Shown one piece after another: positions 25,117 through 34,552 of a stretch of DNA of 64,000 bases (position 1 is the stretch's first letter; each line of letters starts with the position of its first letter). Under the pieces are notes generated by a model, which saw nothing but the letters and a program-made list of their open reading frames with translations, was not told the origin of the DNA and ran no database searches. Where the stretch lies: positions 62,001 through 126,000 of the forward strand of contig NZ_JXMS01000004.1 of the NCBI RefSeq assembly GCF_001672295.1, written 5' to 3'. Source of the DNA: Halodesulfovibrio spirochaetisodalis. Lineage in GTDB: Bacteria; Desulfobacterota; Desulfovibrionia; Desulfovibrionales; Desulfovibrionaceae. A program made the translations under genes and the position numbers.

Positions 25117-25132
25117 CTTAACTTCCTATAGA

Positions 25133-26014
25133 CTAATCGTTAGTATTTGCAGGCATCAACGGGAAACCAAGCTCTTCACGCTGCTGTGCGTACAAACGGG
25201 CAACAGCAGAAGCAAGAGCACGTACACGGCCGATGTAGCCGGTACGCTCCGTGATGGAAATCGCACCGCGAGCATCAAGCATGTTGAACGTATGAGAACA
25301 TTTCAAACAATAGTCGTATGCTGGGAGCGGCAGTCCTGCGTCACAAAGCTGCTGACATTCTTTTTCAAACATGTTGAAAAGATCCAGAAGCATTTTCGGA
25401 TCACTGTGTTCGAAGTTGTACTTGGACATCTCAACTTCGTTCTGATGATACACCTGACCGTAGGTTACGGTATCGTTGTACATAAGATCGTACACAGATT
25501 CTTTTTCCTGCAGGTACATGCAGATACGCTCAAGGCCGTAGGTAATTTCTACGCTGGTAGGGTGCAGATCAATACCACCAACCTGCTGGAAGTACGTAAA
25601 CTGTGTAACTTCCATACCATTCAGCCACACTTCCCAGCCAAGTCCCCATGCACCAAGAGTCGGAGACTCCCAGTCATCTTCAACAAAGCGGATATCGTGT
25701 GCAGCAGGATCAATACCCAGCGCACGCAAGCTGTCGAGATACATTTCCTGAATATTGTCAGGAGAAGGCTTCAAAATAGCTTGAAACTGGAAATAGTGCT
25801 GCAGACGGTTCGGGTTTTCACCGTAACGGCCGTCGGTCGGGCGACGGGAAGGTTCAACGTAAGCCGCCTTCCATGGTTCCGGACCGATAACACGCAAAAA
25901 CGTTGCGGGGTTAAACGTACCGGCACCACACTCGATGTCGAACGGCTGCTGCAATACACAGCCCTGTTTGGACCAGAAGTCCTGCAGGGTGAGGATAACG
26001 TCTTGGAAGTTCAT
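25133..26014 (-). CDS. glyQ: Glycyl-tRNA synthetase alpha subunit
   Basis: 293 residues. The start is ATG 26014 ([19 protein letters not shown]), with AGGGGA upstream; the frame extends 12 codons further without a ribosome-binding site. Class II motifs are present, including [19 protein letters not shown] (about 47-65), [17 protein letters not shown] and [14 protein letters not shown] near residue 155. This is the catalytic half of the two-subunit glycyl-tRNA synthetase, common in proteobacteria. recO precedes it by 68 bases. Confidence 0.95.
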   Translation of the reverse strand: MNFQDVILTLQDFWSKQGCVLQQPFDIECGAGTFNPATFLRVIGPEPWKAAYVEPSRRPTDGRYGENPNRLQHYFQFQAILKPSPDNIQEMYLDSLRALGIDPAAHDIRFVEDDWESPTLGAWGLGWEVWLNGMEVTQFTYFQQVGGIDLHPTSVEITYGLERICMYLQEKESVYDLMYNDTVTYGQVYHQNEVEMSKYNFEHSDPKMLLDLFNMFEKECQQLCDAGLPLPAYDYCLKCSHTFNMLDARGAISITERTGYIGRVRALASAVARLYAQQREELGFPLMPANTND

Positions 26015-26082
26015 GTTGTTCCCCTGAATACTATATTCTCTACACGGCATATGCCGAGTTGTTGTGGTAGCGTTATGTCGCG

Positions 26083-26820
26083 CTAAACGCGCCTAAACAT
26101 TCCGTTTTCCCAGGAAAGACCTATATGATATTGGATAAAGCCGTCAATAACTCTTGATAGCTCCTTACGAGCCTTCACAGAAAGGTTCAACTCAGTCCAA
26201 CGAAGCGGAGAATTTTCCTGCACAAATCGCAAAGCGTCAAGAGATTCCTTACTTAATCTGAACCTTGGGCCTTGCGTGAACGCACATGCGGAACAAGTCA
26301 GCACCCCTTCTTGAACATGAAAAACCGGATATTTCAACTCATTGGAGCAAGTCTGACACATATGTAGTTCTGGATTATACCCTTGGTCAAATGCAAAGCG
26401 TGCACGAAAGAAAATAGGCCAAAGCTTATCCAGCGTCTCTGATTCATTCAATAACTTCAGCATATCAGAGAAAAGACTGTATGCGGCAGGTGCGCCTTCA
26501 AAAGAAATACCCATGGCTTCCATAAATTTCTGACAGTTGACAGCAAGCCCAAGCCGTTCATAGTTGCCACGAAGCATATCGGGCGAATCCATGAGGGTGC
26601 CCTCTTCCAAAGAAAAATATGTAGCGAGCTTACTGCCTTTCACGCGGAATAACACACGGTTCAAATGATCAAGACAACCGCAAAAACGCCTTCTGCTCCG
26701 GCAACCACCAAAAGCGAACGCGTTCATTATTCCTCGTGTAGGAGACAAAAAGCGGACCCATAGGTCCGCTTCTTTAAATCTTCCAATACGGAGAATTATA
26801 ACTTTTTCCGTAAATTCCAT
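26083..26820 (-). CDS. recO: DNA repair protein RecO
   Basis: 245 residues. The N-terminal OB-like domain (1-80) starts [19 protein letters not shown] and contains [19 protein letters not shown]. The helical C-domain carries a zinc finger, Cys155-x2-Cys158 and Cys176-x2-Cys179, usual for RecO. With RecR it loads RecA on SSB-coated single strands in gap repair. It follows the RodZ-like gene with a gap of 5 bases, so it is translated in the same operon. Confidence 0.9.
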   Translation of the reverse strand: MEFTEKVIILRIGRFKEADLWVRFLSPTRGIMNAFAFGGCRSRRRFCGCLDHLNRVLFRVKGSKLATYFSLEEGTLMDSPDMLRGNYERLGLAVNCQKFMEAMGISFEGAPAAYSLFSDMLKLLNESETLDKLWPIFFRARFAFDQGYNPELHMCQTCSNELKYPVFHVQEGVLTCSACAFTQGPRFRLSKESLDALRFVQENSPLRWTELNLSVKARKELSRVIDGFIQYHIGLSWENGMFRRV

Positions 26821-26825
26821 CAGAA

Positions 26826-27788
26826 CTATGAGCCGGTAATATGTACTGTTCGTACTTTACCGTCTGTACCATTAAATGGATATGGTACTCCGTCAAGAGT
26901 GAGTGAAATACCGCCAGAGTTCCCTAAACGCAGCGCAAGGTTATTCGGGAAAGAAACTGTGTGACCTTCCCCATCACGCAATAAAAACTCTTTGCGAGGG
27001 AATCCGTCACCTGTTGCTTCAATCCAGCAATCAGCAGTTGCCTGAATGCGCAGTAAGTGCATTGGGCCTGCTGGAGCCTTTTCGGCAACCTGCTCTGCCT
27101 GTTTCTTCTCTGCCACATCAGCAGGAGCAACAACAGGTGTCTTTGCTACTGGTTTTGGCGCAGGAGCTGGCTTCGCTTTTGCTACCGCCGGTTTTGGAGT
27201 AACTTTAGCTGCTTTTTTTGGTGCTTCTGCTACAACTTTCGGCTCAGGCTTTGCTTCCTTTTCTACCTGTGCAGGGGCTTCTTTAACTGCCGGCGCAGGT
27301 GTAACTGCTTCTGCTTTTTCAACCGGCTCTACCGGCTCAGCTTTTTCAGGAGCGGCAGGCTTAGGCTGTACAGGCACTTCAACGGTTGCGTCATCGCTGC
27401 TTAAATCAGCAGAGCTGGATTGAACAAAGAAGTATCCGGCAACAGCAAGAGCTATCACAAGCACGATAATAACAATCAGCTTTCCAGAAATCCCTTTACG
27501 TTCCCGACGGGAAACAACCGGCTCAGCAACTTCTTCCTCAAGTTCTTCTTTATATGCAACGTCTACCATTGCACCAAGCTCTTCAGGATCAAGTCCTACA
27601 ACCATTGCATAACTTTTAACAAAGCCTTTCACGTATACTGCATGAGGCAGTTCTGATTTAGTACCTGATTCTATAAATGCAATTGTGCGCGGTGCCAATT
27701 TAATGCGTTCGGAAAGATCTTGAATAGTTAAACCTTTCCTTTCACGTTCCTCACGCAACAGGGTTCCGAGCTCAAGCATTTCAGACAT
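26826..27788 (-). CDS. RodZ-like helix-turn-helix membrane protein (HTH_25 plus DUF4115)
   Basis: 320 residues. Residues 1-75 are an XRE-type helix-turn-helix (ELGTLLREERERKGLTIQDL). One membrane helix follows at about 104-122 (LIVIIVLVIALAVAGYFFV), preceded by basic RRERKG. A Pro/Ala/Lys-rich linker with repeated PKPA, KAEP and VAK units spans about 130-240, and a C-terminal beta domain (LRIQATADCWIEATG ... LDGVPYPFNG) matches DUF4115. This architecture is that of RodZ, which links MreB to the cell wall. Start ATG 27788 has GGAGG just upstream; the longer frame adds four codons. It lies between a SurA-like gene and recO. Confidence 0.8.
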   Translation of the reverse strand: MSEMLELGTLLREERERKGLTIQDLSERIKLAPRTIAFIESGTKSELPHAVYVKGFVKSYAMVVGLDPEELGAMVDVAYKEELEEEVAEPVVSRRERKGISGKLIVIIVLVIALAVAGYFFVQSSSADLSSDDATVEVPVQPKPAAPEKAEPVEPVEKAEAVTPAPAVKEAPAQVEKEAKPEPKVVAEAPKKAAKVTPKPAVAKAKPAPAPKPVAKTPVVAPADVAEKKQAEQVAEKAPAGPMHLLRIQATADCWIEATGDGFPRKEFLLRDGEGHTVSFPNNLALRLGNSGGISLTLDGVPYPFNGTDGKVRTVHITGS

Positions 27789-27800
27789 CTGTACCTCCAC

Positions 27801-28733
27801 TTACAGCCGAACGTCTACGACGGCATTATTACGCAGTTTATCAGCGTATTCTTTAAAACTCGCTTCAAGACGCGGTGCTCTCAGCTTCGCTTCAATTTCC
27901 TGCGTCACATCTTCAAGTGAGCGCAGTGAGCCTTTAGTCTTACTATGCAACTTGATCAGCGCCTTATTAGACCCAAGTGCCAAAACTTGAGAAACAGAGC
28001 CTGACTTCATATCGCCCACTGCAGCCATCATCTGTGGTGAAACATCTTTTACGTCCAGCTCGCCAAGGTAGCCACCCTGTTCCTTGCCAGGACCCACAGA
28101 ATATTCCTGCACTGCTTCTTCAAATGAAATCCTGCCAGCAGAAAGTTCGCTTCGAACTGAACCCGCATCGGCATCGGGGCCGAAAACAAGCAGGCTTACT
28201 TCTACTTTTCCATCTGCGGCAAACTCTGCCTTATGTTCATTATAGAATCGCTCAACTTCTTCTTTTGTGATCACAACCTTACGGCCGACCATCAGCCCAA
28301 GAAGACGCTGACGAATAATAGACGCCCGAATACGTTCTTTCACAGAATCAACAGTCAGACCCTCTTTCTCAATCTGCTCTCTGGCTTTGTCGAGAGTCAT
28401 CCCACGCTGCTGAGCCACTTTACGTAACTCATTTTCAATCTCGGCTTCCTCAACGGTAATGCCGCGACGTTCAGCGTCCTGTAAAAAAAGTTTTTCTTCG
28501 ACTACTTTCTCAAGAACAGCACTCAGAATAGATTTTACTTTGGGACTGTCAGCATACTTTGAGCCATACACTCCGGCTTTTTTAAGTTCCGGCACTGCAA
28601 GCTGCTTCAAATCATATAGTGTTACAATTTCACCATTCACCACCGCGGCAATCTTGTTAATCAGTTGCTCAGCATGTGCTGGTGCTGCAAGCATTACAAT
28701 CGCTGCCAGCGCAATTAAAAATCTGGAGGCCAT
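27801..28733 (-). CDS. SurA-type periplasmic chaperone / peptidyl-prolyl isomerase
   Basis: 310 residues. A signal peptide ends at about AHA-E (residue 22). The SurA N-domain (about 23-160) starts INKIAAVVNGEIVTLYDL. A parvulin-type domain lies at about 168-265, with LLVFGPDADAGS and FEEAVQEYSVGPGKEQGGYLGELDVKDVSP. Only one parvulin domain is present, so it is shorter than E. coli SurA (two). It helps fold outer-membrane proteins. GGGAGAAG precedes the ATG. The PpiC-like lipoprotein lies upstream and the RodZ-like gene begins 12 bases downstream, so it belongs to an envelope operon. Confidence 0.85.
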   Translation of the reverse strand: MASRFLIALAAIVMLAAPAHAEQLINKIAAVVNGEIVTLYDLKQLAVPELKKAGVYGSKYADSPKVKSILSAVLEKVVEEKLFLQDAERRGITVEEAEIENELRKVAQQRGMTLDKAREQIEKEGLTVDSVKERIRASIIRQRLLGLMVGRKVVITKEEVERFYNEHKAEFAADGKVEVSLLVFGPDADAGSVRSELSAGRISFEEAVQEYSVGPGKEQGGYLGELDVKDVSPQMMAAVGDMKSGSVSQVLALGSNKALIKLHSKTKGSLRSLEDVTQEIEAKLRAPRLEASFKEYADKLRNNAVVDVRL

Positions 28734-28908
28734 ATTCTTCTCCCGATAGAGGTGATAAACATCTGCACACCACAGCTCCCCTTGTGATGCGCGAGTTCTT
28801 ACTTCTTGGGTCTGTATTACCTTTTAGGCAATTATGCAATCATGAGAGAATACAAGATCCCTATCTGTAAAAAAAATTTATACAGCATTTTTGCATTTCT
28901 TTTCAACC

Positions 28909-29937
28909 CTATGGATCAGAGTTCTTACCGACCTCTGACTCAGGTTCCCTGTAAGGCTCCTCTATCGCTTCCTCCTGCTTCGGCGCTGAGTTAGACAGCA
29001 TCTGCTCATTATTTTTTTCATATATCTTTTCGGACAACAGCGGCGTAACTTCAATTTTTGCTGAAGCAATTTGTTCTTCAAGCCATGTAATGAAGGCACC
29101 ATTTAATTTTTGCTCAATCAAAATCCGCTCAATAACCGAGTACGCCTGAGACGGCCCGAGAATTTTTTCAGGAATAGCGGCAAGCAGCACAAGCTGTTCG
29201 TAACCATAAGCAGTTGTACTAATATTGCTGCTATGTTTCGGCCTTAAGCGTTGCAATGCTGAAGCCCACTGATGTGGCAATCTGTCCTTCTTCAACTTCA
29301 TTTCACGTACAGTAATTTCAGAAGGCAATGTTTCTGCCACTGTTTTCCAATCGTCAGCTTTTTCAAATAATGATGATGCGCGCAGCACAGCCTTTCGATC
29401 TGTTCCCCGCACCAGCAAAACATGAATACGCTCCGGAATGTAAAACTCTGACAAATTTTCTTTATAGTATCGTTCTGCCTCTTGATAGGTCAGTGAAACT
29501 TTCGGACGGAGCACGTCATTAAAAAAGAGTCGCATCTCAAGGTGCCGTTTCAGAAAAAGTCGCCATACTGCAATATCAATATATTCTTCAGTCAGCGTAC
29601 GTTCAAACAGATCGTCAGGATAGTCCGCTCTAATTGCCGCCTCTTCTTTTTCCAAATCTTCAGCAGAGACACTCAGGCCTTCTTCTTGCAGTGCTGCCCC
29701 GACAAGCTTGTAGATGATGAGTTCTGAAAGCACATTGCCGTACTCTGCACTCATAGACTCAACAGAAGGAACAACTCCGGAAACCCATCCAATGTTATTC
29801 AAATCATAACGGGCTTCCAGTTCTTTCAAATAAATAGGAGTGCCATTAACACGGGCAACAACACCCTTTTCTTCCGGATGCTGTGTACAACCGGCAACAA
29901 CCATTACAAGCACCAGCAATAAGATGATTCGACGCAT
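28909..29937 (-). CDS. PpiC-like lipoprotein (peptidyl-prolyl isomerase family, possibly inactive)
   Basis: 342 residues from ATG 29937 (MRRIILLLVLVMVVAGC). The lipobox VVAGC at residues 13-17 marks a lipoprotein; the next residue is Thr rather than Asp, so outer-membrane targeting is plausible. A SurA-like N-domain begins VVARVNGTPIYLKELEARYD. A parvulin-like segment (about 170-265) is weak and lacks the obvious FxxxA..YS and GG blocks, so isomerase activity is doubtful and a chaperone role is more likely. The C-terminal tail is Glu-rich. AAAGG lies before the ATG; the longer frame to 30009 would overlap mfd. It sits between mfd and surA. Confidence 0.75.
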   Translation of the reverse strand: MRRIILLLVLVMVVAGCTQHPEEKGVVARVNGTPIYLKELEARYDLNNIGWVSGVVPSVESMSAEYGNVLSELIIYKLVGAALQEEGLSVSAEDLEKEEAAIRADYPDDLFERTLTEEYIDIAVWRLFLKRHLEMRLFFNDVLRPKVSLTYQEAERYYKENLSEFYIPERIHVLLVRGTDRKAVLRASSLFEKADDWKTVAETLPSEITVREMKLKKDRLPHQWASALQRLRPKHSSNISTTAYGYEQLVLLAAIPEKILGPSQAYSVIERILIEQKLNGAFITWLEEQIASAKIEVTPLLSEKIYEKNNEQMLSNSAPKQEEAIEEPYREPESEVGKNSDP

Positions 29938-29947
29938 TCGATACCTT

Positions 29948-32900
29948 TTACGCAGTAATAAGAGGTTCAAGTTCTTTTTTAAGTTTAGCAAGACGTGTAC
30001 GCAAATCATCTGTTCCTTTCAAGCGCAGTTCTAACGTCGCAGGAGGTGTCAGCTTTGCTCTGTCTGTATTATCGTTAACCCATCCAACAAGCAGTGCCGG
30101 AGAAATAACATCCGCATTCTCTGCCCATGTAAGGCGTACTTTATCACGTAAAATATCCGCACGCTCAACCTGAATTTCCATGAGGAAGCGTTTAAACTCA
30201 AGCACACCAAGAAAACTGACTAATTCTGGCGGTAACGCGCCAAACCGGTCACGAATTTCAAGTTCAACATCCTGCATATGGACAGCGTCAGTTGCAGATG
30301 AAAGTGCCTTGTAGAATTTCAACCGCTCTTTTCCGTCTGGAATATATGATTCAGGAATATGTGCATTGATACCGATATTAATTTCAGTCTCAACAACCAC
30401 ATCTTCCTTCTCACCCTTCAGCCGCTTCACTTCGGCTTCAAGCATCTCCAGATACATATCCAGACCGACACGTGCCATCTGACCGGACTGGGCTTCTCCT
30501 AAAATATTACCGGCACCGCGAAGGCGTAAATCTTCCATTGCTACCCTGAAACCGGCACCAAGGTAATCGAGTTCAAGGATAATGCGCAGACGCTTACGCG
30601 CAGGAGCTGGAAGCTTATCCAGATTATTCACAACAAACACAGCATGCGCCTGTCTGTCTGATCGCCCTACGCGACCGCGCAACTGGTACAACTGCCCGAG
30701 CCCGAACATTTGAGCCTGATCGACAATAAGCGTGTTTGCACGCGGAAAGTCCAAACCGGACTCAACAATGGAAGTACACACAAGAACGTCCAGCTCACCA
30801 TGCCAGAATTTATGCATGGTTTCTTCCAGACTCTTTTCAGTCATTCTTCCGTGAGCCATCCCAATGCGGGCATCAGGCACCAGCTCGCGAACATACTCAG
30901 CCACACGCTCAAGACCTTCAACCCGATTGTATACCCAGAACACCTGCCCTTCACGGGCAAGCTCGCGCTCCAGCACACCTTTCAATTCCAATGCTTCACG
31001 TTCAATAAGAGCAGTCTGTACCGGCTTGCGTCCCACAGGGGCAGTTTCGATAACAGACAACTCACGCACACCGGACATAGACAATTGCAATGTCCTCGGA
31101 ATTGGCGTTGCTGTCAGGGTTAATACGTCAACATTACGTTTCAGTTTCTTAAGCTTTTCTTTATGACGAACACCGAAACGTTGTTCTTCATCAAGAACAA
31201 GAAGACTCAAATTCGGCAAATCAACATCATCTGATAAAAGACGATGCGTCCCGATTAAAATATCTATCTGTCCACGAGCCGCAGCAGAAAGCACTTCCTT
31301 TTGACGAGTACGCGTAACAAAGCGACTGAGCAACCCGATGTGCACAGGGAAACGGGAAAGACGACTCTTGAATGTCTGGTAATGCTGTTCTGCAAGCACT
31401 GTTGTCGGGCACAGCAGCGCAACCTGTTTGCCTTCACACGCTGCTCGGAACGCTGCACGGATAGCAACTTCTGTCTTACCGAACCCTACGTCGCCACAAA
31501 CAAGTCTGTCCATAGGCTCCGGCTTCAGCATATCATCAAGAACATCCTGAATTGCTCTTGCCTGATCTGGAGTTTCCTCAAACCCGAACGATGCTTCAAA
31601 CTCACGGTACAGTTCATTGACAGGGCCATAGGTAAAGCCTTTTGCCACTCTGCGCCATGCGTACATTTCCATAATGTCGTGAGCGACTTTTTCAATGGCC
31701 TTACGTGCCTTGGACTTACTCGCTTGCCACGCCGAACCGCCAAGCTTATCCAAAGGCGGGGTCGCGCCATCCGGTCCTTTGAAAAGCTGAATAAGAGAAA
31801 GGCGATCCACCGGAAGATACAGCTTGTCCTCGCCGGCATACTGAAGCAGCAGAAAATCGTTGGAAACATCTCCAAGGTCAAGACGATGCAGCCCGCCAAA
31901 AGTTGCAATACCGTAATCTCTGTGAACCAAATGTGCGCCGACTTTAAGATCGTCATAATCTTTAAGTCCGGAAAAAGCTCCAGAACGGGTACGGGGCTGG
32001 CGTTCCACTTTTGGCTGTAAAACATCTTCGCCCAGCAGGAGAACATTATCCCACTCAAGCTCAATGCCACGCCGAAAAGAAGAAACAAGAGCAAACAATC
32101 CCCGTTCCCTCGGCGCATAGCACATATGCGGCATTAAGCCGTCCTGTTCAGCAAGCGTCAAAAACTTCGTACGACTCCGGTCAGTTGCAAAACTAAGTAT
32201 GACCTGCCGCTTTTCTTTCATCCACTCGCGTAGCTTAGCCACGAGTGTATGCCACGGGCGCTCTGCATCTTCCGGCTTCTGAAAAATATCTTGAAACGCG
32301 CCATAACTGCGCTCCTGCAATGATGCACCTTGCAGCTCCACACCCATTTTTAATTCTTCAAAATGAAGCCTTCGGAACTGCTGCCACACATCCCCTGCTG
32401 CGTCTGCAGAGCGTAATACACAATTTGCAGGCTGCCGCACTCCATACGCTTCTGCCTGTTCATCTAAAAACGAAATCCATGAACGCTCCGATTCTTTAAG
32501 CGCTTCACGCATTCCCCCTTCTGAAGGGAGCACATACACAGCATTTTTCGGAAGCCAGCTTTCCAGAAAGCTGGCATTATTATAGAAACACCCCGGCAAA
32601 AAAGTGTAATCACCATTTTCAGCAGCATGCTGTAGCGCAGATGCCTGGCCGTTAGCCAGTACACCTTTTGCTTCAAGTTGTTTCCACCATACAGAGGCTT
32701 GCGCAATATTTGAATCGCTCAACACAACAGGTGCTGCCGGAAGCAGCACAAGTTCCTGAATGTTACCGCGGGAACGTTGAGAGGTAGGCTCGAACAGACG
32801 AATTTCTTCCAGAATATCCCCGAAGAATTCCATACGCACAGGCAGGGTAAAACCGGGACAGAAGATATCCAGGATGTCACCACGCAGGGCGATTTCTCCG

Positions 32901-33409
32901 GGCTGTGTCACCAGAGGTACACGAGTGTATCCCCACTCCACAGCCTGTTCGATAATAAGATCCGGCCCTGTTTCATCACCGATTACGAGTAACAGTTCGT
33001 TATGAGAAAAAATATCTACAGGAGGCAGGGCAGGAAGGAAGTTATCTATGGAAAGCAGTACGCCTTGAGAAGAACGCTTCAGGCCGAGACCGTAAAGACT
33101 TGCCATGCGTGTTGCCCAACGGGACTTTCCGTAGGAACCTGCAGGATGCTGTGGAACAGTAATCCACTCGTCATCCCACTGTGGTGTCACCAGAGGAGCT
33201 GCGCCTCTGGAACAGTTGGGAGTAAAAAGGCGCAGCAGGCCATTAAGCTCTGCAAATTCCTTGGCATCACGTGCAATAACAACTACGTGTTCGCCTCTAT
33301 CCCGTAATGTTCGTGCCAAACGTGCCTGACTTGCAGGTCCGCTTCGCGCCACATGAACAACAGCATCTTTTTCGTTTTGAATTTTTCTGACAATTTCAGA
33401 AAACAGCAC
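29948..33409 (-). CDS. mfd: Transcription-repair coupling factor Mfd
   Basis: 1153 residues from GTG 33409 (GGAGCAGTGAC upstream). The order is standard: UvrB-like N-terminal domains (up to about 350), the RNA-polymerase-interacting domain with KVGAHLVHRDYGIATFGG (about 492-509), the RecG-like helicase with GDVGFGKT (about 638) and DEEQRFG, RGRVGRSDRQA, and the C-terminal TRCF domain ending in the leftward operon. It pushes stalled RNA polymerase off DNA and recruits UvrA. The PpiC-like lipoprotein begins 10 bases after the stop. The promoter should lie in the short gap after the cheW terminator. Confidence 0.95.
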   Translation of the reverse strand: MLFSEIVRKIQNEKDAVVHVARSGPASQARLARTLRDRGEHVVVIARDAKEFAELNGLLRLFTPNCSRGAAPLVTPQWDDEWITVPQHPAGSYGKSRWATRMASLYGLGLKRSSQGVLLSIDNFLPALPPVDIFSHNELLLVIGDETGPDLIIEQAVEWGYTRVPLVTQPGEIALRGDILDIFCPGFTLPVRMEFFGDILEEIRLFEPTSQRSRGNIQELVLLPAAPVVLSDSNIAQASVWWKQLEAKGVLANGQASALQHAAENGDYTFLPGCFYNNASFLESWLPKNAVYVLPSEGGMREALKESERSWISFLDEQAEAYGVRQPANCVLRSADAAGDVWQQFRRLHFEELKMGVELQGASLQERSYGAFQDIFQKPEDAERPWHTLVAKLREWMKEKRQVILSFATDRSRTKFLTLAEQDGLMPHMCYAPRERGLFALVSSFRRGIELEWDNVLLLGEDVLQPKVERQPRTRSGAFSGLKDYDDLKVGAHLVHRDYGIATFGGLHRLDLGDVSNDFLLLQYAGEDKLYLPVDRLSLIQLFKGPDGATPPLDKLGGSAWQASKSKARKAIEKVAHDIMEMYAWRRVAKGFTYGPVNELYREFEASFGFEETPDQARAIQDVLDDMLKPEPMDRLVCGDVGFGKTEVAIRAAFRAACEGKQVALLCPTTVLAEQHYQTFKSRLSRFPVHIGLLSRFVTRTRQKEVLSAAARGQIDILIGTHRLLSDDVDLPNLSLLVLDEEQRFGVRHKEKLKKLKRNVDVLTLTATPIPRTLQLSMSGVRELSVIETAPVGRKPVQTALIEREALELKGVLERELAREGQVFWVYNRVEGLERVAEYVRELVPDARIGMAHGRMTEKSLEETMHKFWHGELDVLVCTSIVESGLDFPRANTLIVDQAQMFGLGQLYQLRGRVGRSDRQAHAVFVVNNLDKLPAPARKRLRIILELDYLGAGFRVAMEDLRLRGAGNILGEAQSGQMARVGLDMYLEMLEAEVKRLKGEKEDVVVETEINIGINAHIPESYIPDGKERLKFYKALSSATDAVHMQDVELEIRDRFGALPPELVSFLGVLEFKRFLMEIQVERADILRDKVRLTWAENADVISPALLVGWVNDNTDRAKLTPPATLELRLKGTDDLRTRLAKLKKELEPLITA

Positions 33410-33438
33410 TCGTCACTGCTCCAGATTTATATAAACTA

Positions 33439-33476
33439 AAAAAGCCGCCAGACCTAAAAGGCAGGCGGCTTTTGCT
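33439..33476 (-). terminator. Terminator of cheW
   Basis: AAAAGCCGCC / GGCGGCTTTT with a loop of 14 bases, read leftward after cheW. Confidence 0.75.
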
Positions 33477-33534
33477 TTTTACCAGAGGCAATCATTCTGA
33501 GGTGCCATATAGAAACACAACCTCATGAACAAAA

Positions 33535-34011
33535 CTACATCTGTCCAAGCACATCAAGATCGTCATTAGAAAGCAGACGATCAAGGTCAAGTAAAATAAG
33601 CAGACGATCCTGCAGCTTACCAACACCACTGATGTACTCAGATTCCATACCTGCAACAACAGCCGGAGGCGGTTCCACCGTGCTAGCTGGAATACGCAGC
33701 ACTTCTGACACGGAATCAACCACAAACCCGACGATCATGTTGTTAATCTCGATTACAATGATTCGGGTGTGTTTGTCATGCTCTTTGGAGCTAAGCCCAA
33801 AACGTCTTCTGAGGTCAATGATAGGAATAACTTTACCGCGCAGGTTAATTACCCCTTCCACAAAATTCGGAGCTTTCGGCACTTTAGTGATTTCCATAGT
33901 ACGGATAATTTCCTGTACCTTAAGAATATCAACACCAAATTCTTCTTCACCTATACTAAAGGTGACAAGTTGCATCAGCTCGTCATCCTGCTTCTTCTGA
34001 GGTTCATTCAT
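33535..34011 (-). CDS. cheW: Chemotaxis coupling protein CheW
   Basis: 158 residues. AAGGAG lies 9 bases before the ATG at 34011. The family blocks are QLVTFSIGEEEFGVDILKVQEI (positions about 13-34 with the FG(V/I)D core), VINLRGKVIPIIDLRRRFG (55-75) and VVDSVSEVLRI. CheW couples receptors to CheA. An acidic tail and an upstream poly-acidic head are normal. It is monocistronic here. Many Desulfovibrio genomes carry several cheW genes, so the array it serves cannot be told from the window. Confidence 0.9.
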   Translation of the reverse strand: MNEPQKKQDDELMQLVTFSIGEEEFGVDILKVQEIIRTMEITKVPKAPNFVEGVINLRGKVIPIIDLRRRFGLSSKEHDKHTRIIVIEINNMIVGFVVDSVSEVLRIPASTVEPPPAVVAGMESEYISGVGKLQDRLLILLDLDRLLSNDDLDVLGQM

Positions 34012-34129
34012 ACAGAACAACTCCTTGCTTCCCGTGCAGCGCTATGCGGGAAAAATTTAGTAAATCGACATATACCTGTTCTCACAATCCAAAGCAACTA
34101 CGGGGTGATACCTACAGCTATAAAAGCGG

Positions 34130-34158
34130 TTGTAAAAACACAGAGTGTTGGATAGTAT
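34130..34158 (+). promoter_or_regulatory. Promoter for the small gene at 34213
   Basis: TTGTAA (34130-34135), 17-base spacer, TAGTAT (34153-34158). Confidence 0.55.
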
Positions 34159-34212
34159 AACCTCGCTCAAAAGCAATTGTATGCAACGCTATCCGCGAGG
34201 AGTACCAAATTG

Positions 34213-34440
34213 ATGGCGAACATCTTACCTTTCCCTGAAGAAACGCCGCTTGCCACGCAGATTAAATCGCTTGGCGACGAGGAACTTCTTGATTTCTGGG
34301 AAGAAACACAATTTCTTGAGCGCTTTCTTAAAGAAGGCGCCCCTGTGCCGAATCAAAACTCCATGCAATATGAAAAATTGATTCTACAGGAACTTCAGCT
34401 GAGATCATGCAGGCGCTGTGCTGCTACTGCTCAACCATAA
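34213..34440 (+). CDS. Small protein of unknown function (75 residues)
   Basis: The start was set at ATG 34213 (MANILPFPEETPL) behind GAGGAG, not at the longer frame's TTG 34177. The protein is soluble and rich in Glu and Leu (SLGDEELLDFWEETQFLERFLKEGAP), with two Cys in a C-terminal basic SCRRCAA motif. It has its own promoter and terminator, so it is a real unit, but I do not recognise it. It lies between cheW and ugd without functional link. Confidence 0.6.
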   Translation: MANILPFPEETPLATQIKSLGDEELLDFWEETQFLERFLKEGAPVPNQNSMQYEKLILQELQLRSCRRCAATAQP

Positions 34441-34459
34441 AAGATTTTTCCTGAAGAAA

Positions 34460-34497
34460 AACCCTGCCGTTGAATGCTCATCGGCAGGGTTTTTCTT
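34460..34497 (+). terminator. Terminator of the 75-residue gene
   Basis: CCCTGCCG / CGGCAGGG stem with TTTTTC after it. Confidence 0.8.
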
Positions 34498-34552
34498 TTC
34501 TTAAGGCATAATGACAACGGCATTATAAATGCCGCCATGTTGCAAGGTGTTA

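Noticed and set aside
25133-26050. Glycine riboswitch upstream of glyQ
   Set aside because: The 68-base gap before glyQ is too short and shows no aptamer consensus.
25088-26086. 332-codon open frame antisense to glyQ
   Set aside because: It is wholly opposite glyQ, has no ribosome-binding site and shows no coding signature.
27046-27423. Ala/Phe/Gly-rich frame opposite the RodZ-like linker
   Set aside because: The composition is the complement of the Pro/Ala/Lys-rich linker, an expected artefact.
31301-32020. 239-codon open frame antisense to mfd
   Set aside because: It lies over conserved helicase motifs of mfd and has no start signals.
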